Below are positions 42,705 to 50,871 of a DNA stretch of 64,000 nt, one piece after another. The stretch covers positions 1-64,000 of the forward strand of contig NZ_NFJC01000009.1 of NCBI RefSeq assembly GCF_002159665.1. Direction: 5' to 3'. Within the stretch, counting starts at the first letter, position 1; the number at the start of each line of letters is the position of its first letter. The notes under the pieces were generated by a model that did not search any database, was not told the DNA's origin, and saw only the letters and a program-made list of their open reading frames with translations. Source of the stretch: Desulfovibrio sp. An276. Its GTDB lineage: Bacteria; Desulfobacterota; Desulfovibrionia; Desulfovibrionales; Desulfovibrionaceae. The translations under genes and the position numbers were made by a program.

Positions 42705-42739
42705 GGCGGGGCAGGCATAATTACAAAGCCTGTTCCGCC
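42705..42739 (+). other. Hairpin after the major capsid gene
   Basis: GGCGGGGCAGGC (42705-42716) pairs with GCCTGTTCCGCC (42728-42739) with two G-T wobbles around an 11-base loop. No T-tract follows, so it may be an attenuator or RNA-stability hairpin that keeps capsid mRNA more abundant than downstream mRNA. Confidence 0.5.
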
Positions 42740-42764
42740 GTTCAAGTAAATAAGGAGATACAAA

Positions 42765-43034
42765 ATGCTTATTAACAAGACAGGCGGAATGCTGGTCATT
42801 GGTCGACTGAAGATTCGCGCTGGTGAGCCTGTTCCGGGCATTACGCTCACTGCCGGTGAGAAAAAGAGCGTGGAATCCTTTGTGAAGGCTGGCTATCTGG
42901 TGGACGACAAACCCATTACTGCTACCCACAAGCCTGAAGCCAAGCCGGCAGAAGCCCCCAAGCCTGCCGCTACGCCCAAACCCAAGGCTGCAAAGGCTGA
43001 AACCCCCAAGCCTACCGCTACTGAAAGCAAGTAA
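42765..43034 (+). CDS. Small phage protein with Pro/Ala/Lys tail
   Basis: An 89-aa protein: a short folded N-terminal part (VIGRLKIRAGEPVPGITLT), then a repetitive tail (KPEAKPAEAPKPAATPKPK). AAGGAG precedes the ATG. Such tails occur on small head or neck accessory proteins. Family unknown. Confidence 0.58.
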   Translation: MLINKTGGMLVIGRLKIRAGEPVPGITLTAGEKKSVESFVKAGYLVDDKPITATHKPEAKPAEAPKPAATPKPKAAKAETPKPTATESK

Positions 43035-43043
43035 CCTCCCATT

Positions 43044-43496
43044 ATGGCATTAACCGTAGAGAAAATACGTACCTACGTTAAGGACATGCCGTACTACAAC
43101 GTACTGCTTGGAGGAAATCCGCAGTCATCTGACAAGCTTATCGAGCTTGCCATGGAGCTGACCCTCGCCGACTTCAATGCGGTTCCCCCTGTCATGTCCT
43201 ATACGCTGGAGAATTTTCCCGACAACTGTACGGGAATAATGCTCTACGGTGTGCTCTTCCACCTGGCTGTCAGTGAGGCCGAAAGGCAGCTGCGCAATCA
43301 GGTGGACTACGCCATGCAGGGGCTGACGACCTCGATAGACAACAAGTTTCCGCAATATCAGCAACTTGCAAGTTTCTACAAGGGGTTGTTCGATCAGCAG
43401 ATCGCTTCCTACAAGACCTACGTCAATCAGGAGCAGGCTTGGGGCGAAAGCTGGTCGCCGTACGCTACCATCAACGAGTATCAGTTCAGGGATTAG
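43044..43496 (+). CDS. Neck or head-tail connector protein, putative
   Basis: A 150-aa helical protein in the connector position between capsid and sheath genes. Features include VKDMPYYNVLLGGNPQSS, ELTLADFNAVPP and YQQLASFYKGLFDQQI. No named family recognised. The gene order capsid, three small proteins, sheath makes a connector or tail-completion role likely. Confidence 0.55.
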   Translation: MALTVEKIRTYVKDMPYYNVLLGGNPQSSDKLIELAMELTLADFNAVPPVMSYTLENFPDNCTGIMLYGVLFHLAVSEAERQLRNQVDYAMQGLTTSIDNKFPQYQQLASFYKGLFDQQIASYKTYVNQEQAWGESWSPYATINEYQFRD

Positions 43497-43499
43497 CGT

Positions 43500-44126
43500 A
43501 TGCCTGAAGAAGTACCAGTTACCCCCATAGAGCCTGCAACCCGTAAGCAGCCAGAAGGCATACTGATTACCGAACAGGCGTGGGGTCCGGAAAATCCCAG
43601 GTTTAACAACGACTTAAACCAGTTCGGAACGTTTGACTACCTGCAGGGGTACGCGAACAAGATTCGTATGGACCTGTTGCGGGTAGCGCAGCGGTACAAC
43701 GGTAGACAGATTCGTGTGTATCGCCCGAAGGACACCATGCGCTGCCCTCACTGTACAAATCAGGTAACTGGCGAAAAGATGCTGACCAATTGCCCATATT
43801 GCAAAGGTACCGGCCATGTTGGCGGCTGGGACAGGCTCTGCGAGTGCTACGCCTATGGAGACATCGGCGCCAAATACCATGTCGCTACGTCAGAAGGTAT
43901 CAGCGAAGCCGGTGGCAGCAACAGGGACCAATTCATCATAGTCGGAACAGATATCCTGTTGAAAGATGAGGACTTTTTTGTCTTCAAGGGCAACAAGGAC
44001 TGCTACAAGGTCTACGATATGGAGCCATTCATGGTGACGATGCGTGGAACCGTGGTAGCCCAGGTTGTCAGCGCGTCCGGCCTTACCCCCATAGGAACAG
44101 AATTTCTGGAGGCGGACTGGGTGTAA
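43500..44126 (+). CDS. Zinc-finger neck protein, putative
   Basis: A 208-aa protein with two CxxC knuckles: CPHCTNQ (about 81-87) and CPYCKGTGHVGGW (about 98-110), a rubredoxin/DnaJ-like zinc site, and a third Cys pair in LCECY. The rest is beta-rich (FIIVGTDILLKDEDFFVFKG). Lying among connector genes, it is probably a structural head-tail adaptor stabilised by zinc. Confidence 0.58.
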   Translation: MPEEVPVTPIEPATRKQPEGILITEQAWGPENPRFNNDLNQFGTFDYLQGYANKIRMDLLRVAQRYNGRQIRVYRPKDTMRCPHCTNQVTGEKMLTNCPYCKGTGHVGGWDRLCECYAYGDIGAKYHVATSEGISEAGGSNRDQFIIVGTDILLKDEDFFVFKGNKDCYKVYDMEPFMVTMRGTVVAQVVSASGLTPIGTEFLEADWV

Positions 44127-44129
44127 CAA

Positions 44130-44750
44130 ATGCAAGGTGTGCAACCAAAGCCAATAGGTGGCTACATAATACCTTACGGAACACCTCTGCATGTAAGAGA
44201 CCTTGTTATCACGCTGTTGCGATGGCAGTTTCAGAATTTCCCCGAGACGTTCCCTTACAGATACCTGCCTGACGATTACGAAAATACGCATATCACCTTT
44301 GATACCGTATATAACAAGGACTCCGAAAATTACGGCAAGAAGCCGCTGGTCGTAGTAACAAGGGAAACTCAGACCACAAATCCCGTTGTACTTGGCGACC
44401 TGGCAGACAAGGTTCCACGTATCAGTTCGGCAAAAGGCTCTACCCTCGTATATTCCAGCATAGTGGCAAAGGTTCTCAGCAAGATATATCTGGAAGCGGA
44501 GATAATAGGCCAGACGATATTTGGCATATTTTTGTCCTACAGGACGATATTGCCCAGTGTTCTTGGCATACAGGATATCTCGAACGTGTCGCTGAGTTCC
44601 ACAACACGCTTTGATCAGGATGATATGATGTTTGTATGCCAGGTGGATATGGCATACTGCATGCAGTACAAGTGGACTTCTGACGCGGACAACCCGCTGA
44701 TAGAAGGCATAAAAGTGTACAAAAACCTACTGGAAGACAAACAAATATAG
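44130..44750 (+). CDS. Putative tail-completion or neck protein
   Basis: A 206-aa protein directly upstream of the tail sheath gene. Features: IIPYGTPLHVRDLVITLLRW, FPETFPYRYLPDDYENTHIT, RFDQDDMMFVCQVDMAYC. Family not recognised. Position just before the sheath is typical of tail terminator or completion proteins. Confidence 0.55.
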   Translation: MQGVQPKPIGGYIIPYGTPLHVRDLVITLLRWQFQNFPETFPYRYLPDDYENTHITFDTVYNKDSENYGKKPLVVVTRETQTTNPVVLGDLADKVPRISSAKGSTLVYSSIVAKVLSKIYLEAEIIGQTIFGIFLSYRTILPSVLGIQDISNVSLSSTTRFDQDDMMFVCQVDMAYCMQYKWTSDADNPLIEGIKVYKNLLEDKQI

Positions 44751-44772
44751 ATTTTCAAAAAGGACGTTATAG

Positions 44773-46695
44773 ATGCCCTACCAGAAACCAATGGTACAGG
44801 TGTATCAGGAATACGCGGCTACTTCAGGTACTTCTGTTACCGCCAGCCTGCCTGCGTGCATTATTGGCCCCTGCTACCATATCATAGATGCCGATTCCGA
44901 CGAAACGCTGGCCCATGCCGGTACCTACACTTCTGCCGGTATTGAAAACGCGGTATTTCCCAACAATCAGCCCGGTGCCCTGATTGACGGAGAGTCAGTG
45001 AAGTTCCGCCTGGCAAATGCCAGTGTGAACCTGATGGACGCCCCTGTTTCCATTACAGGATTCTTCTCTGGCAACTCTCTGCTGTTCTTCGGGCAGGCTG
45101 ACTTTATCGACACTCTCAAGGTTGGCGATTACGCCAGCTTTGATGTCGAGTCCACCTACACATATCGTGTCACTGACGTTGATCCCGTTGCCAAGGCCGT
45201 GCTGCTCAATCGCAGTATTCCCGAAGACGCAACCACGATCATGTTTAGTCGCCGCGTCGAAAATGTGTACATGGATGCGAAGTCGGCAGGTGTTACGGTT
45301 GACGCAAACTCCGAGCTGTACTCGCTGGCTGGCCTGAAGGCAGATATTGATGGTGTCGAGCGCAGCATCAATGACGCTACGCTGTACATTGGCTACAAGG
45401 CGTTGCGTCAGGACCTGTCCTCTGTCACCACTATTCAGACGGTGGATGAAATCGAAGGCAAGCTTGGCAAGGTTGTGCCCGAGAACCCGCTGGCATATGG
45501 CGTGATGGTCTGCCTGTCCAACACCACCACATCCGTTATGTGCATTGGTGTTGATTCCGACGACCTGCCCGGCTACACCGCTGCCAAGGACAAGCTGGAG
45601 ACTGTCGATCCGCTCTACTCCATGGTGCCTCTTACCACAAGCACCGAAGTGCTGACGATGTTCAAGAACAGCGCCGAGCAGATGGCTGATCCTGAAATCG
45701 ATATGTGGCGTATTGCCATCGGTTCCTCTGTCCTCCAGACGGAGCAGACAAAGGCTGAGGGCTTCGGCAAGTGTTCCAAGGACAGTAACGAGATGAACCT
45801 GCTGTTCACCGCTACCCGTGGCCTGGTGTCCACAGCTACGGGTGCCGAACAGCCTGTGGAGTTCATGTCTTCGTCAGTTGATGCTGGTGACACGCTGAAC
45901 ATCACCTACAAGGACAAGCAATACACTTACACAGTATCCTCCGTTGCTGCAGAAGATATCCTGACGATCACCCCCAGCTCTCCCTTTGCGGAAGAGTTGG
46001 TGACTGACAGCCCTGAAGTGAGTTTCACGATTACGCACACCATGGACAAGTCGGAACAGGCAAGCGCCGTTGCCGCCGTGTCACAGTCCTATGGCTCTTC
46101 TCGCTTTGTGCATGTCTGGCCTGACATCTGCGTGATCGATGAGCGCGAACTGCCTGGTTACTATCTTGCCTGCGCGGTTGCTGGTGGTATTGCCGGCCTT
46201 CCTTCGCATTATGGTTTCACGAACTTGTCCATGTCTGGTATTGGCGGCGTTAAGCACTCCAATGACTACTTCAGCCAGGACCAGCTGAACACCATTGCCG
46301 GTGGCGGTACGTTTATTTTCGTACAGGAGACCGAAGAGTCCGCTCCGTATGTTCGTCATCAGCTGACCACGGATATGAGCACGGTCGAGTTCCAGGAACT
46401 TTCCTTCGTCAAGAACTACGACTACGTGTCCTATATCTGCCGTGATGTCCTTCGTCCGTACATCGGTACATGGAACGTTACTTCAGCGGCTCTGTCCGCA
46501 ATCAGTACGTCCCTGTCAGCTGCTCTTGAGTCTCTGAAGCTTGATGTTCAGGCTCAGATTGGCGCTCCTATCGTTGACTATGCTATCCGTAGTATTGGTT
46601 ACCTTGAGGATAACCGTACTCGTGTTGAGGCGTATGTTGACGTTACCTTCCCCTACCCGCTCAATACTATTGGTTTGCATCTTGTTAGCCAGTAA
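44773..46695 (+). CDS. Contractile tail sheath protein
   Basis: A 640-aa protein with sheath-like ends: the N-terminus starts MPYQKPMVQVYQEY followed by ASLPACIIGPCYH. The C-terminal domain has RDVLRPYIGTWNV, IVDYAIRSIGYLEDNRTRVE and VDVTFPYPLNTIGLHLV, typical of the domain that links sheath subunits. The central part is beta-rich. The tail tube gene follows directly, as in other contractile phages, so the phage is a myovirus. Confidence 0.82.
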   Translation: MPYQKPMVQVYQEYAATSGTSVTASLPACIIGPCYHIIDADSDETLAHAGTYTSAGIENAVFPNNQPGALIDGESVKFRLANASVNLMDAPVSITGFFSGNSLLFFGQADFIDTLKVGDYASFDVESTYTYRVTDVDPVAKAVLLNRSIPEDATTIMFSRRVENVYMDAKSAGVTVDANSELYSLAGLKADIDGVERSINDATLYIGYKALRQDLSSVTTIQTVDEIEGKLGKVVPENPLAYGVMVCLSNTTTSVMCIGVDSDDLPGYTAAKDKLETVDPLYSMVPLTTSTEVLTMFKNSAEQMADPEIDMWRIAIGSSVLQTEQTKAEGFGKCSKDSNEMNLLFTATRGLVSTATGAEQPVEFMSSSVDAGDTLNITYKDKQYTYTVSSVAAEDILTITPSSPFAEELVTDSPEVSFTITHTMDKSEQASAVAAVSQSYGSSRFVHVWPDICVIDERELPGYYLACAVAGGIAGLPSHYGFTNLSMSGIGGVKHSNDYFSQDQLNTIAGGGTFIFVQETEESAPYVRHQLTTDMSTVEFQELSFVKNYDYVSYICRDVLRPYIGTWNVTSAALSAISTSLSAALESLKLDVQAQIGAPIVDYAIRSIGYLEDNRTRVEAYVDVTFPYPLNTIGLHLVSQ

Positions 46696-46713
46696 TTGGG
46701 AGGTTTGTAATAT

Positions 46714-47451
46714 ATGTCATTTTCACCTATCAAACTGATTGAATCCCAGGAACAGGTAGTTACTGATCCTACTGGATGGATAAAGAACTACAAAGAGCAG
46801 TTTGTCGAGCATTTTCACGATACCTCCCAGCTCACATTTATACATCCCGACGATTGTTTGATTGTCGCCGGCCCCCCGCGACTCAATCTGGCTACAGGTT
46901 CAGACTCATTCCACACAATCGGATTTGTGAACGCGTTCCAGTACACGGAAACGCGTTCCGTTCAACCTTTGAAGGCCATTGGATCACGTCGCCATGTGTT
47001 TGGTATTACAAACGCTCCTGTACAGATTTCCATGAGCCGCATGATGATCGTTGGTCGTAACCTGCTCAACTCATTCTATGCCAACGCTTCTTTCGGACAA
47101 GATGTTACGAACAGGAACTCCAAGTACGATATCAAGGCTGGTTCAGAGGAAGGTACCTGGTGGACCAACCTTGAGGAAGATGTGTTCCGCGTGCCTTTCG
47201 GTCTCGGTGTTATCTGGGATGCCCCCGCTACACTGGCAAGCTCCTCAACATCTTCTCGTTCGCATGCAGCTGCCGAATATTTTGAGGTCTGTACGCTCGT
47301 CAACCGCTCGCAGGCCATCCAGTCCGGGCAGGCAGTGCTCATGGAAAATGTCTCCATGATGGCTGACCGTGTTGTTCCGTGGAGCGATTACGGTTCTGCA
47401 CCTCTCGACAAGACCCCTGAACTTCTTACCAATCTTACCCAAATGGGCTAA
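46714..47451 (+). CDS. Tail tube protein
   Basis: A 245-aa protein immediately after the sheath. Features include FVNAFQYTETRSVQPLKAIG, RRHVFGITNAPVQISMSRMM and ASFGQDV. The RSVQPL...G pattern and the NAPV...SMSR motif fit tube proteins of large contractile phages. A strong terminator follows the gene, separating it from the baseplate genes. Confidence 0.75.
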   Translation: MSFSPIKLIESQEQVVTDPTGWIKNYKEQFVEHFHDTSQLTFIHPDDCLIVAGPPRLNLATGSDSFHTIGFVNAFQYTETRSVQPLKAIGSRRHVFGITNAPVQISMSRMMIVGRNLLNSFYANASFGQDVTNRNSKYDIKAGSEEGTWWTNLEEDVFRVPFGLGVIWDAPATLASSSTSSRSHAAAEYFEVCTLVNRSQAIQSGQAVLMENVSMMADRVVPWSDYGSAPLDKTPELLTNLTQMG

Positions 47452-47484
47452 GCTACCTCCTTACCTCCCCCTACCCCTCCCTAT

Positions 47485-47523
47485 AAAGGTGTTGTGTTGC
47501 CAAAAGCGACACAACACCTTTTT
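47485..47523 (+). terminator. Strong terminator after tail tube gene
   Basis: AAAGGTGTTGTGT (47485-47497) pairs perfectly over 13 bases with ACACAACACCTTT (47509-47521), followed by more T residues. It marks the end of the head/sheath/tube transcript. Confidence 0.85.
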
Positions 47524-47583
47524 GCTTTACTGATGATGTAAACTCCAGCAATATTTTAAGTAGTGCAAAGGGGGATATAATTC

Positions 47584-47868
47584 ATGGCTTACTTGCCAGA
47601 TAACAGCAACGATTACAATTTTTTTGAGACTGGTGTTGTTCTTGAATGCAGCAACAAGAACGCAACATGCAAGGTTCAGCGTACTGAGGGCGGAGTAATA
47701 GACAACGTTCCCATACTAAATACCATGGGAGGCGGTGGTCAGGCTACAGATGTTGTGTGGTCACGCAAGCTGGTGGGTGCTCATGTAGTGATGATCCCTA
47801 TTCAGGGAGTGTTGTTCGTTTTGGCGACCATACCTCCACTGGGCACTGTTTCGCAGTCTATTGTGTAA
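47584..47868 (+). CDS. Small baseplate protein, possible OB-fold
   Basis: A 94-aa beta-rich protein: FFETGVVLECSNKNATCKVQ, then GGVIDNVPILNT, GAHVVMIPIQGVLFVLATIP. Strand pattern fits an OB fold such as the N-terminal domain of gp5/VgrG spikes. The spike-like gene follows nine bases later, so the two may form a split spike. GGGGGATAT precedes the ATG. Confidence 0.55.
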   Translation: MAYLPDNSNDYNFFETGVVLECSNKNATCKVQRTEGGVIDNVPILNTMGGGGQATDVVWSRKLVGAHVVMIPIQGVLFVLATIPPLGTVSQSIV

Positions 47869-47877
47869 GGGGGATAC

Positions 47878-48663
47878 ATGGCTTCAGAAACTGATTTGAG
47901 TACCGATGCCACATATGGTGAGAACGGCAATACCACATACGACAAGTCCAGGGACTTCCCGGATCTTCCCGGAGACATAAAGTTCGCCGCTGATGGTGGT
48001 GCTAGTCTTACTCTGGGACAGGAAGGTCTTGTCCGTCTAATGGCATCCCCAATGGCACAGTTGGTTTTGCTCAACATGATGAACCTCTGCCGCATAATTT
48101 GTCGAGAGTTCGAAATTGTATCTGACTTCGGTACTCTGAAGTTCTCCAATGGCACCAATGGCCGTTGTGGATTGGTCATCGAGGGTGGCGCGGCATATGG
48201 AGAAGAGTCTGAACCCTCAGCTGGTGTGCCAACCACCCGGTTTTTCATGGGTGATATTGAGGATTCTCCAGACATGCGCCTGGGTTTCATGGTTAATTCG
48301 ACTGACAACTCTGGCGCTTCAGGATTCTTCATTGGTAAAGATGGCAAAATGAGGATGGTGACGACAGATGATCACCTTATGTCTATTGGCAGTGACAGTC
48401 AGACGCTTATCGAAGGTGACCGTTTTTCGCAGGTTAACGGCAACAGTGTCGAAGAAGTTCGCGGCAAGGCGGACAACAAGGTAATCGGTAATGTTACCGA
48501 GACGGCTGGCGGAGAAAAGCAGCAACAGATCGGTGGCAACTATAATCTTGAGGTAGGCGGCATCCTGAACATCAACGCGTCCGGCATCAATTTGCAGTCC
48601 ATGAGCACTTCCGGTCAGCCCTGCACTCTCCGTTGCAGCTCTCTCGATATACAGACGGTGTAG
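47878..48663 (+). CDS. Tail spike protein with VgrG/gp5-type beta-helix
   Basis: A 261-aa protein whose C-terminal third has short repeats (IEGDRFSQVNGNSVEEV, GNVTETAGGEKQQQIGG, NYNLEVGGILNINASG). These are typical of the triple-stranded beta-helix of gp5 and VgrG spikes. A PAAR gene lies two genes downstream, supporting a membrane-piercing tip. No lysozyme domain is seen. Confidence 0.68.
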   Translation: MASETDLSTDATYGENGNTTYDKSRDFPDLPGDIKFAADGGASLTLGQEGLVRLMASPMAQLVLLNMMNLCRIICREFEIVSDFGTLKFSNGTNGRCGLVIEGGAAYGEESEPSAGVPTTRFFMGDIEDSPDMRLGFMVNSTDNSGASGFFIGKDGKMRMVTTDDHLMSIGSDSQTLIEGDRFSQVNGNSVEEVRGKADNKVIGNVTETAGGEKQQQIGGNYNLEVGGILNINASGINLQSMSTSGQPCTLRCSSLDIQTV

Positions 48664-48666
48664 CTT

Positions 48667-49527
48667 ATGGCAGAAAAAACAGCAGTACCAAAGAAAGACG
48701 GCAAGTGCGATGATGGCTACACACCTGTATGGATATGGTGCTTCAAGCAGACTGTTCTCAACAAGCTCGCCGAGCCGTTGCAGAACATTTCTGTGCCCCA
48801 GTTTACTGATGTAGGCTGTGAGGCGGCAATTTCCGCGCTGAAAACGATAAACAAGTCTGTAGAAGCGGCGCTTGAGGCACCCAGACGCTACATGCAGATG
48901 ATGCAGCAGCTGGTAGATTACCCGTTTGATGTCGCCCAGAATATGGTGAACACGGCCTTAAGCACTATCGACAAGGTTGATCAGGCTATCGATGAGCTTC
49001 TCGGTGGGGCAGCCGGGGCGATAGACGCATTGAAGAGCGCTGTTTCCCACATACTGGATTGCCCTTTCCTGGTGGACACGCCGGTGGGCAAACTTGCAGC
49101 CGAGATTTTGGACGCCATCAACGAAGGTGCGCCCTATGATGAAATGCTTCGACAGCTCAAGAACGAGTTGGGCTCAACCGCACGTGAAGCACTCGACAAC
49201 GCTCGCGAAACCCCTACCGAATCCATCAACAACCTGCGCGATGCCTACGATTCTGCTCTCAAAAGATCCGGCATAGATGAGCTGGTCGACAACATGAAAA
49301 AGCTTGAGCAGTGTGTGGAACAGCTTTGTGCCGCCTACAAGGATGTGGCCGGATTTGTGGACCGTTTGCCGAAGTCTGCGGACAGTGTTCTGGAGAGCGC
49401 GGGAGCCATGTGGGACAGCGCTACTGGTTCCGTGAAGCAGATTGCCGTGAGCACGACTACCGATCTGCAGAAACAGGCGCTCAAGGTTGCCGATGATGTA
49501 AAGAGTCTTGGGTACTTGAGGTGGTAA
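48667..49527 (+). CDS. Helical baseplate or spike-associated protein
   Basis: A 286-aa almost entirely helical protein with cysteines (KCDDGYTPVWIWCFKQ) and coiled-coil-like segments (VDNMKKLEQCVEQLCAAYK). It begins MAEKTAVPKKD, resembling the head-module motif. It lies between the spike and the PAAR gene, an unusual insertion. Possibly a cargo, plug or hub protein carried with the tip. Family unknown. Confidence 0.58.
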   Translation: MAEKTAVPKKDGKCDDGYTPVWIWCFKQTVLNKLAEPLQNISVPQFTDVGCEAAISALKTINKSVEAALEAPRRYMQMMQQLVDYPFDVAQNMVNTALSTIDKVDQAIDELLGGAAGAIDALKSAVSHILDCPFLVDTPVGKLAAEILDAINEGAPYDEMLRQLKNELGSTAREALDNARETPTESINNLRDAYDSALKRSGIDELVDNMKKLEQCVEQLCAAYKDVAGFVDRLPKSADSVLESAGAMWDSATGSVKQIAVSTTTDLQKQALKVADDVKSLGYLRW

Positions 49528-49531
49528 GTCT

Positions 49532-49828
49532 ATGGGAATGCCAATAGCAACAGTCGGTTGCCGCTTCACGGGCAACTGCTCTGCATGTGATGGTGCCTGG
49601 GTAGGCGGAACGCTTGTTTCCGGTGAGCCGAATACCAGCATAAACGGTAATGCCATATGCGCCACGGGCTCTGTAGGAAGAGGAGACTGCGGCCATACCT
49701 GCACGGTAGTTGGCCAGTCGGCAGTGGTGAGCATAAACGGACATACTCTGGCCCGTGTCGGTGACCCGGTTACAGGAACCATAAACGGCAGGATTACCAC
49801 GGGCGTAGACCAGACAACAAGTGACTAA
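49532..49828 (+). CDS. PAAR-repeat tail tip protein
   Basis: A 98-aa Gly-rich protein with PAAR features: PIATVGCRFTGNC, SGEPNTSINGNAICATGS, SVGRGDCGHTC, INGHTLARVGDPVTGT. PAAR proteins cap the spike of contractile systems and often bind a metal; the His and Cys residues fit. It sits after the spike genes as expected. Confidence 0.85.
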   Translation: MGMPIATVGCRFTGNCSACDGAWVGGTLVSGEPNTSINGNAICATGSVGRGDCGHTCTVVGQSAVVSINGHTLARVGDPVTGTINGRITTGVDQTTSD

Positions 49829-49843
49829 GGGGGATAAATTTTT

Positions 49844-50458
49844 ATGGATATCAGAAACGCGAAAAGGCCGGCAAAGGGAACAGTTCCCAGCAGGACAGAG
49901 ACAAGCACAGACGGTGGTACTCCTCTTACCCCAACGGTAAACGAGGACGGTACCCTTAACGCAGCCCCGGAAGGCATTTCCGAGGACATGATTCTCAGGG
50001 AGAACTGGGAGTACCTCAAGGAGCACGGAATTACCGAGCAGGACTTGAAAAACCTGCTGGACTCCATCCTCACTACGGGAAACGTAGCCTACGACTTCAA
50101 GCTTTTTGATAAGATTCCTGTATGTTACAAGATTCGAGAAGGCTGGGTAGATGACATCATCATCGACAGGATAGACGAGATTACCGCCGACAAGGGCAAG
50201 GTATCGGCGCTTCGCTACAGTAATCTCATCGCTGAGATGAATCTTGCCGCAAGTATTGTGAGATTTGGTGATGCTCAGTTTAACGCTACCGATGAAGAGA
50301 GCTTCAACAATAATCTCAAGTTTGTGAGAAGTCTTGCCTTCATTTATCGCAACAGATTGATAGAGAAGCTTGCTGTGTTTGACAGGGCTGTTACTATTGC
50401 CACATCCGATTGGGCGCTCAGAAATTTTACGCAACCCCTGAAGGAAAGCTCAGAGTAG
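49844..50458 (+). CDS. Tail assembly chaperone, zero-frame product
   Basis: A 204-aa protein directly upstream of the tape measure region. The N-terminus is low-complexity, then helical (ENWEYLKEHGITEQDLKNLL). It overlaps the next frame by 49 bases, which is in the -1 frame. A slippery AAATTTT at 50422-50428 lies in the overlap, reading A AAT TTT in this frame. A -1 shift would give a 342-aa fusion (195 residues here plus 147 in the next frame), as in lambda G/GT chaperones that load onto tape measure proteins. The chaperone role is by position. Confidence 0.68.
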   Translation: MDIRNAKRPAKGTVPSRTETSTDGGTPLTPTVNEDGTLNAAPEGISEDMILRENWEYLKEHGITEQDLKNLLDSILTTGNVAYDFKLFDKIPVCYKIREGWVDDIIIDRIDEITADKGKVSALRYSNLIAEMNLAASIVRFGDAQFNATDEESFNNNLKFVRSLAFIYRNRLIEKLAVFDRAVTIATSDWALRNFTQPLKESSE

Positions 50459-50871
50459 AATTGTTGCTGCGTTCAGGGGAGCAGTTTTCCACATACACCG
50501 TGCAGGGTAGGTATCTCGCCCTGCACTTCTACAAGAGAGACCTGTTCAACTACTACTCGTCAATATGGAAGTTCGACAGGCTTATCGATCTTATTGTTGT
50601 GGCCGGCATGGGTACTGTCGAAGAGTCTTCGTCAAAGCATTACGCGAAGAATATTGGCGAGACCAAGGATATGATCCTTGATATGATCAACCCACAGCGT
50701 GTCGAGCGCGACAGGGCAAGAGAAGCAGCGGCAAAAGACGATGAGAAGAAAAAGGCTTTCCTGGACATTATATCCGCAGAACGTCCGGAAGGCTTCAAGT
50801 CGCTTGATGACCTGAGAGCGTCCATCAGCAAGCTTGCGCAGACCGTACAGGAAATGAGTGAGAACCAGTGA
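50410..50871 (+). CDS. Tail assembly chaperone, -1 frame extension
   Basis: This 153-codon frame has no good start of its own (TTG at 50410, without a ribosome site) and overlaps the upstream gene. It is best read as the frameshifted C-terminal part of the chaperone. Features: YATPEGKLRVELLLRSGEQF, a helical middle and a Lys/Glu-rich C-terminus (AAAKDDEKKKAF). Its TGA overlaps the GTG start of the tape measure gene. Independent translation from the TTG is the alternative. Confidence 0.62.
   Translation: MGAQKFYATPEGKLRVELLLRSGEQFSTYTVQGRYLALHFYKRDLFNYYSSIWKFDRLIDLIVVAGMGTVEESSSKHYAKNIGETKDMILDMINPQRVERDRAREAAAKDDEKKKAFLDIISAERPEGFKSLDDLRASISKLAQTVQEMSENQ
50422..50428 (+). promoter_or_regulatory. 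Predicted -1 programmed frameshift site AAATTTT
   Basis: The heptamer A AAT TTT (X XXY YYZ form) is placed in the zero frame of the 204-aa gene, 28 bases before its stop. A one-base backward slip reads TAC GCA ACC CCT, entering the downstream frame exactly. No downstream stem or pseudoknot has been worked out. Confidence 0.6.

Noticed and set aside
49481..50434. 317-aa minus-strand open frame
   Set aside because: Overlaps PAAR and chaperone genes; Cys/Tyr-rich reverse-strand noise.
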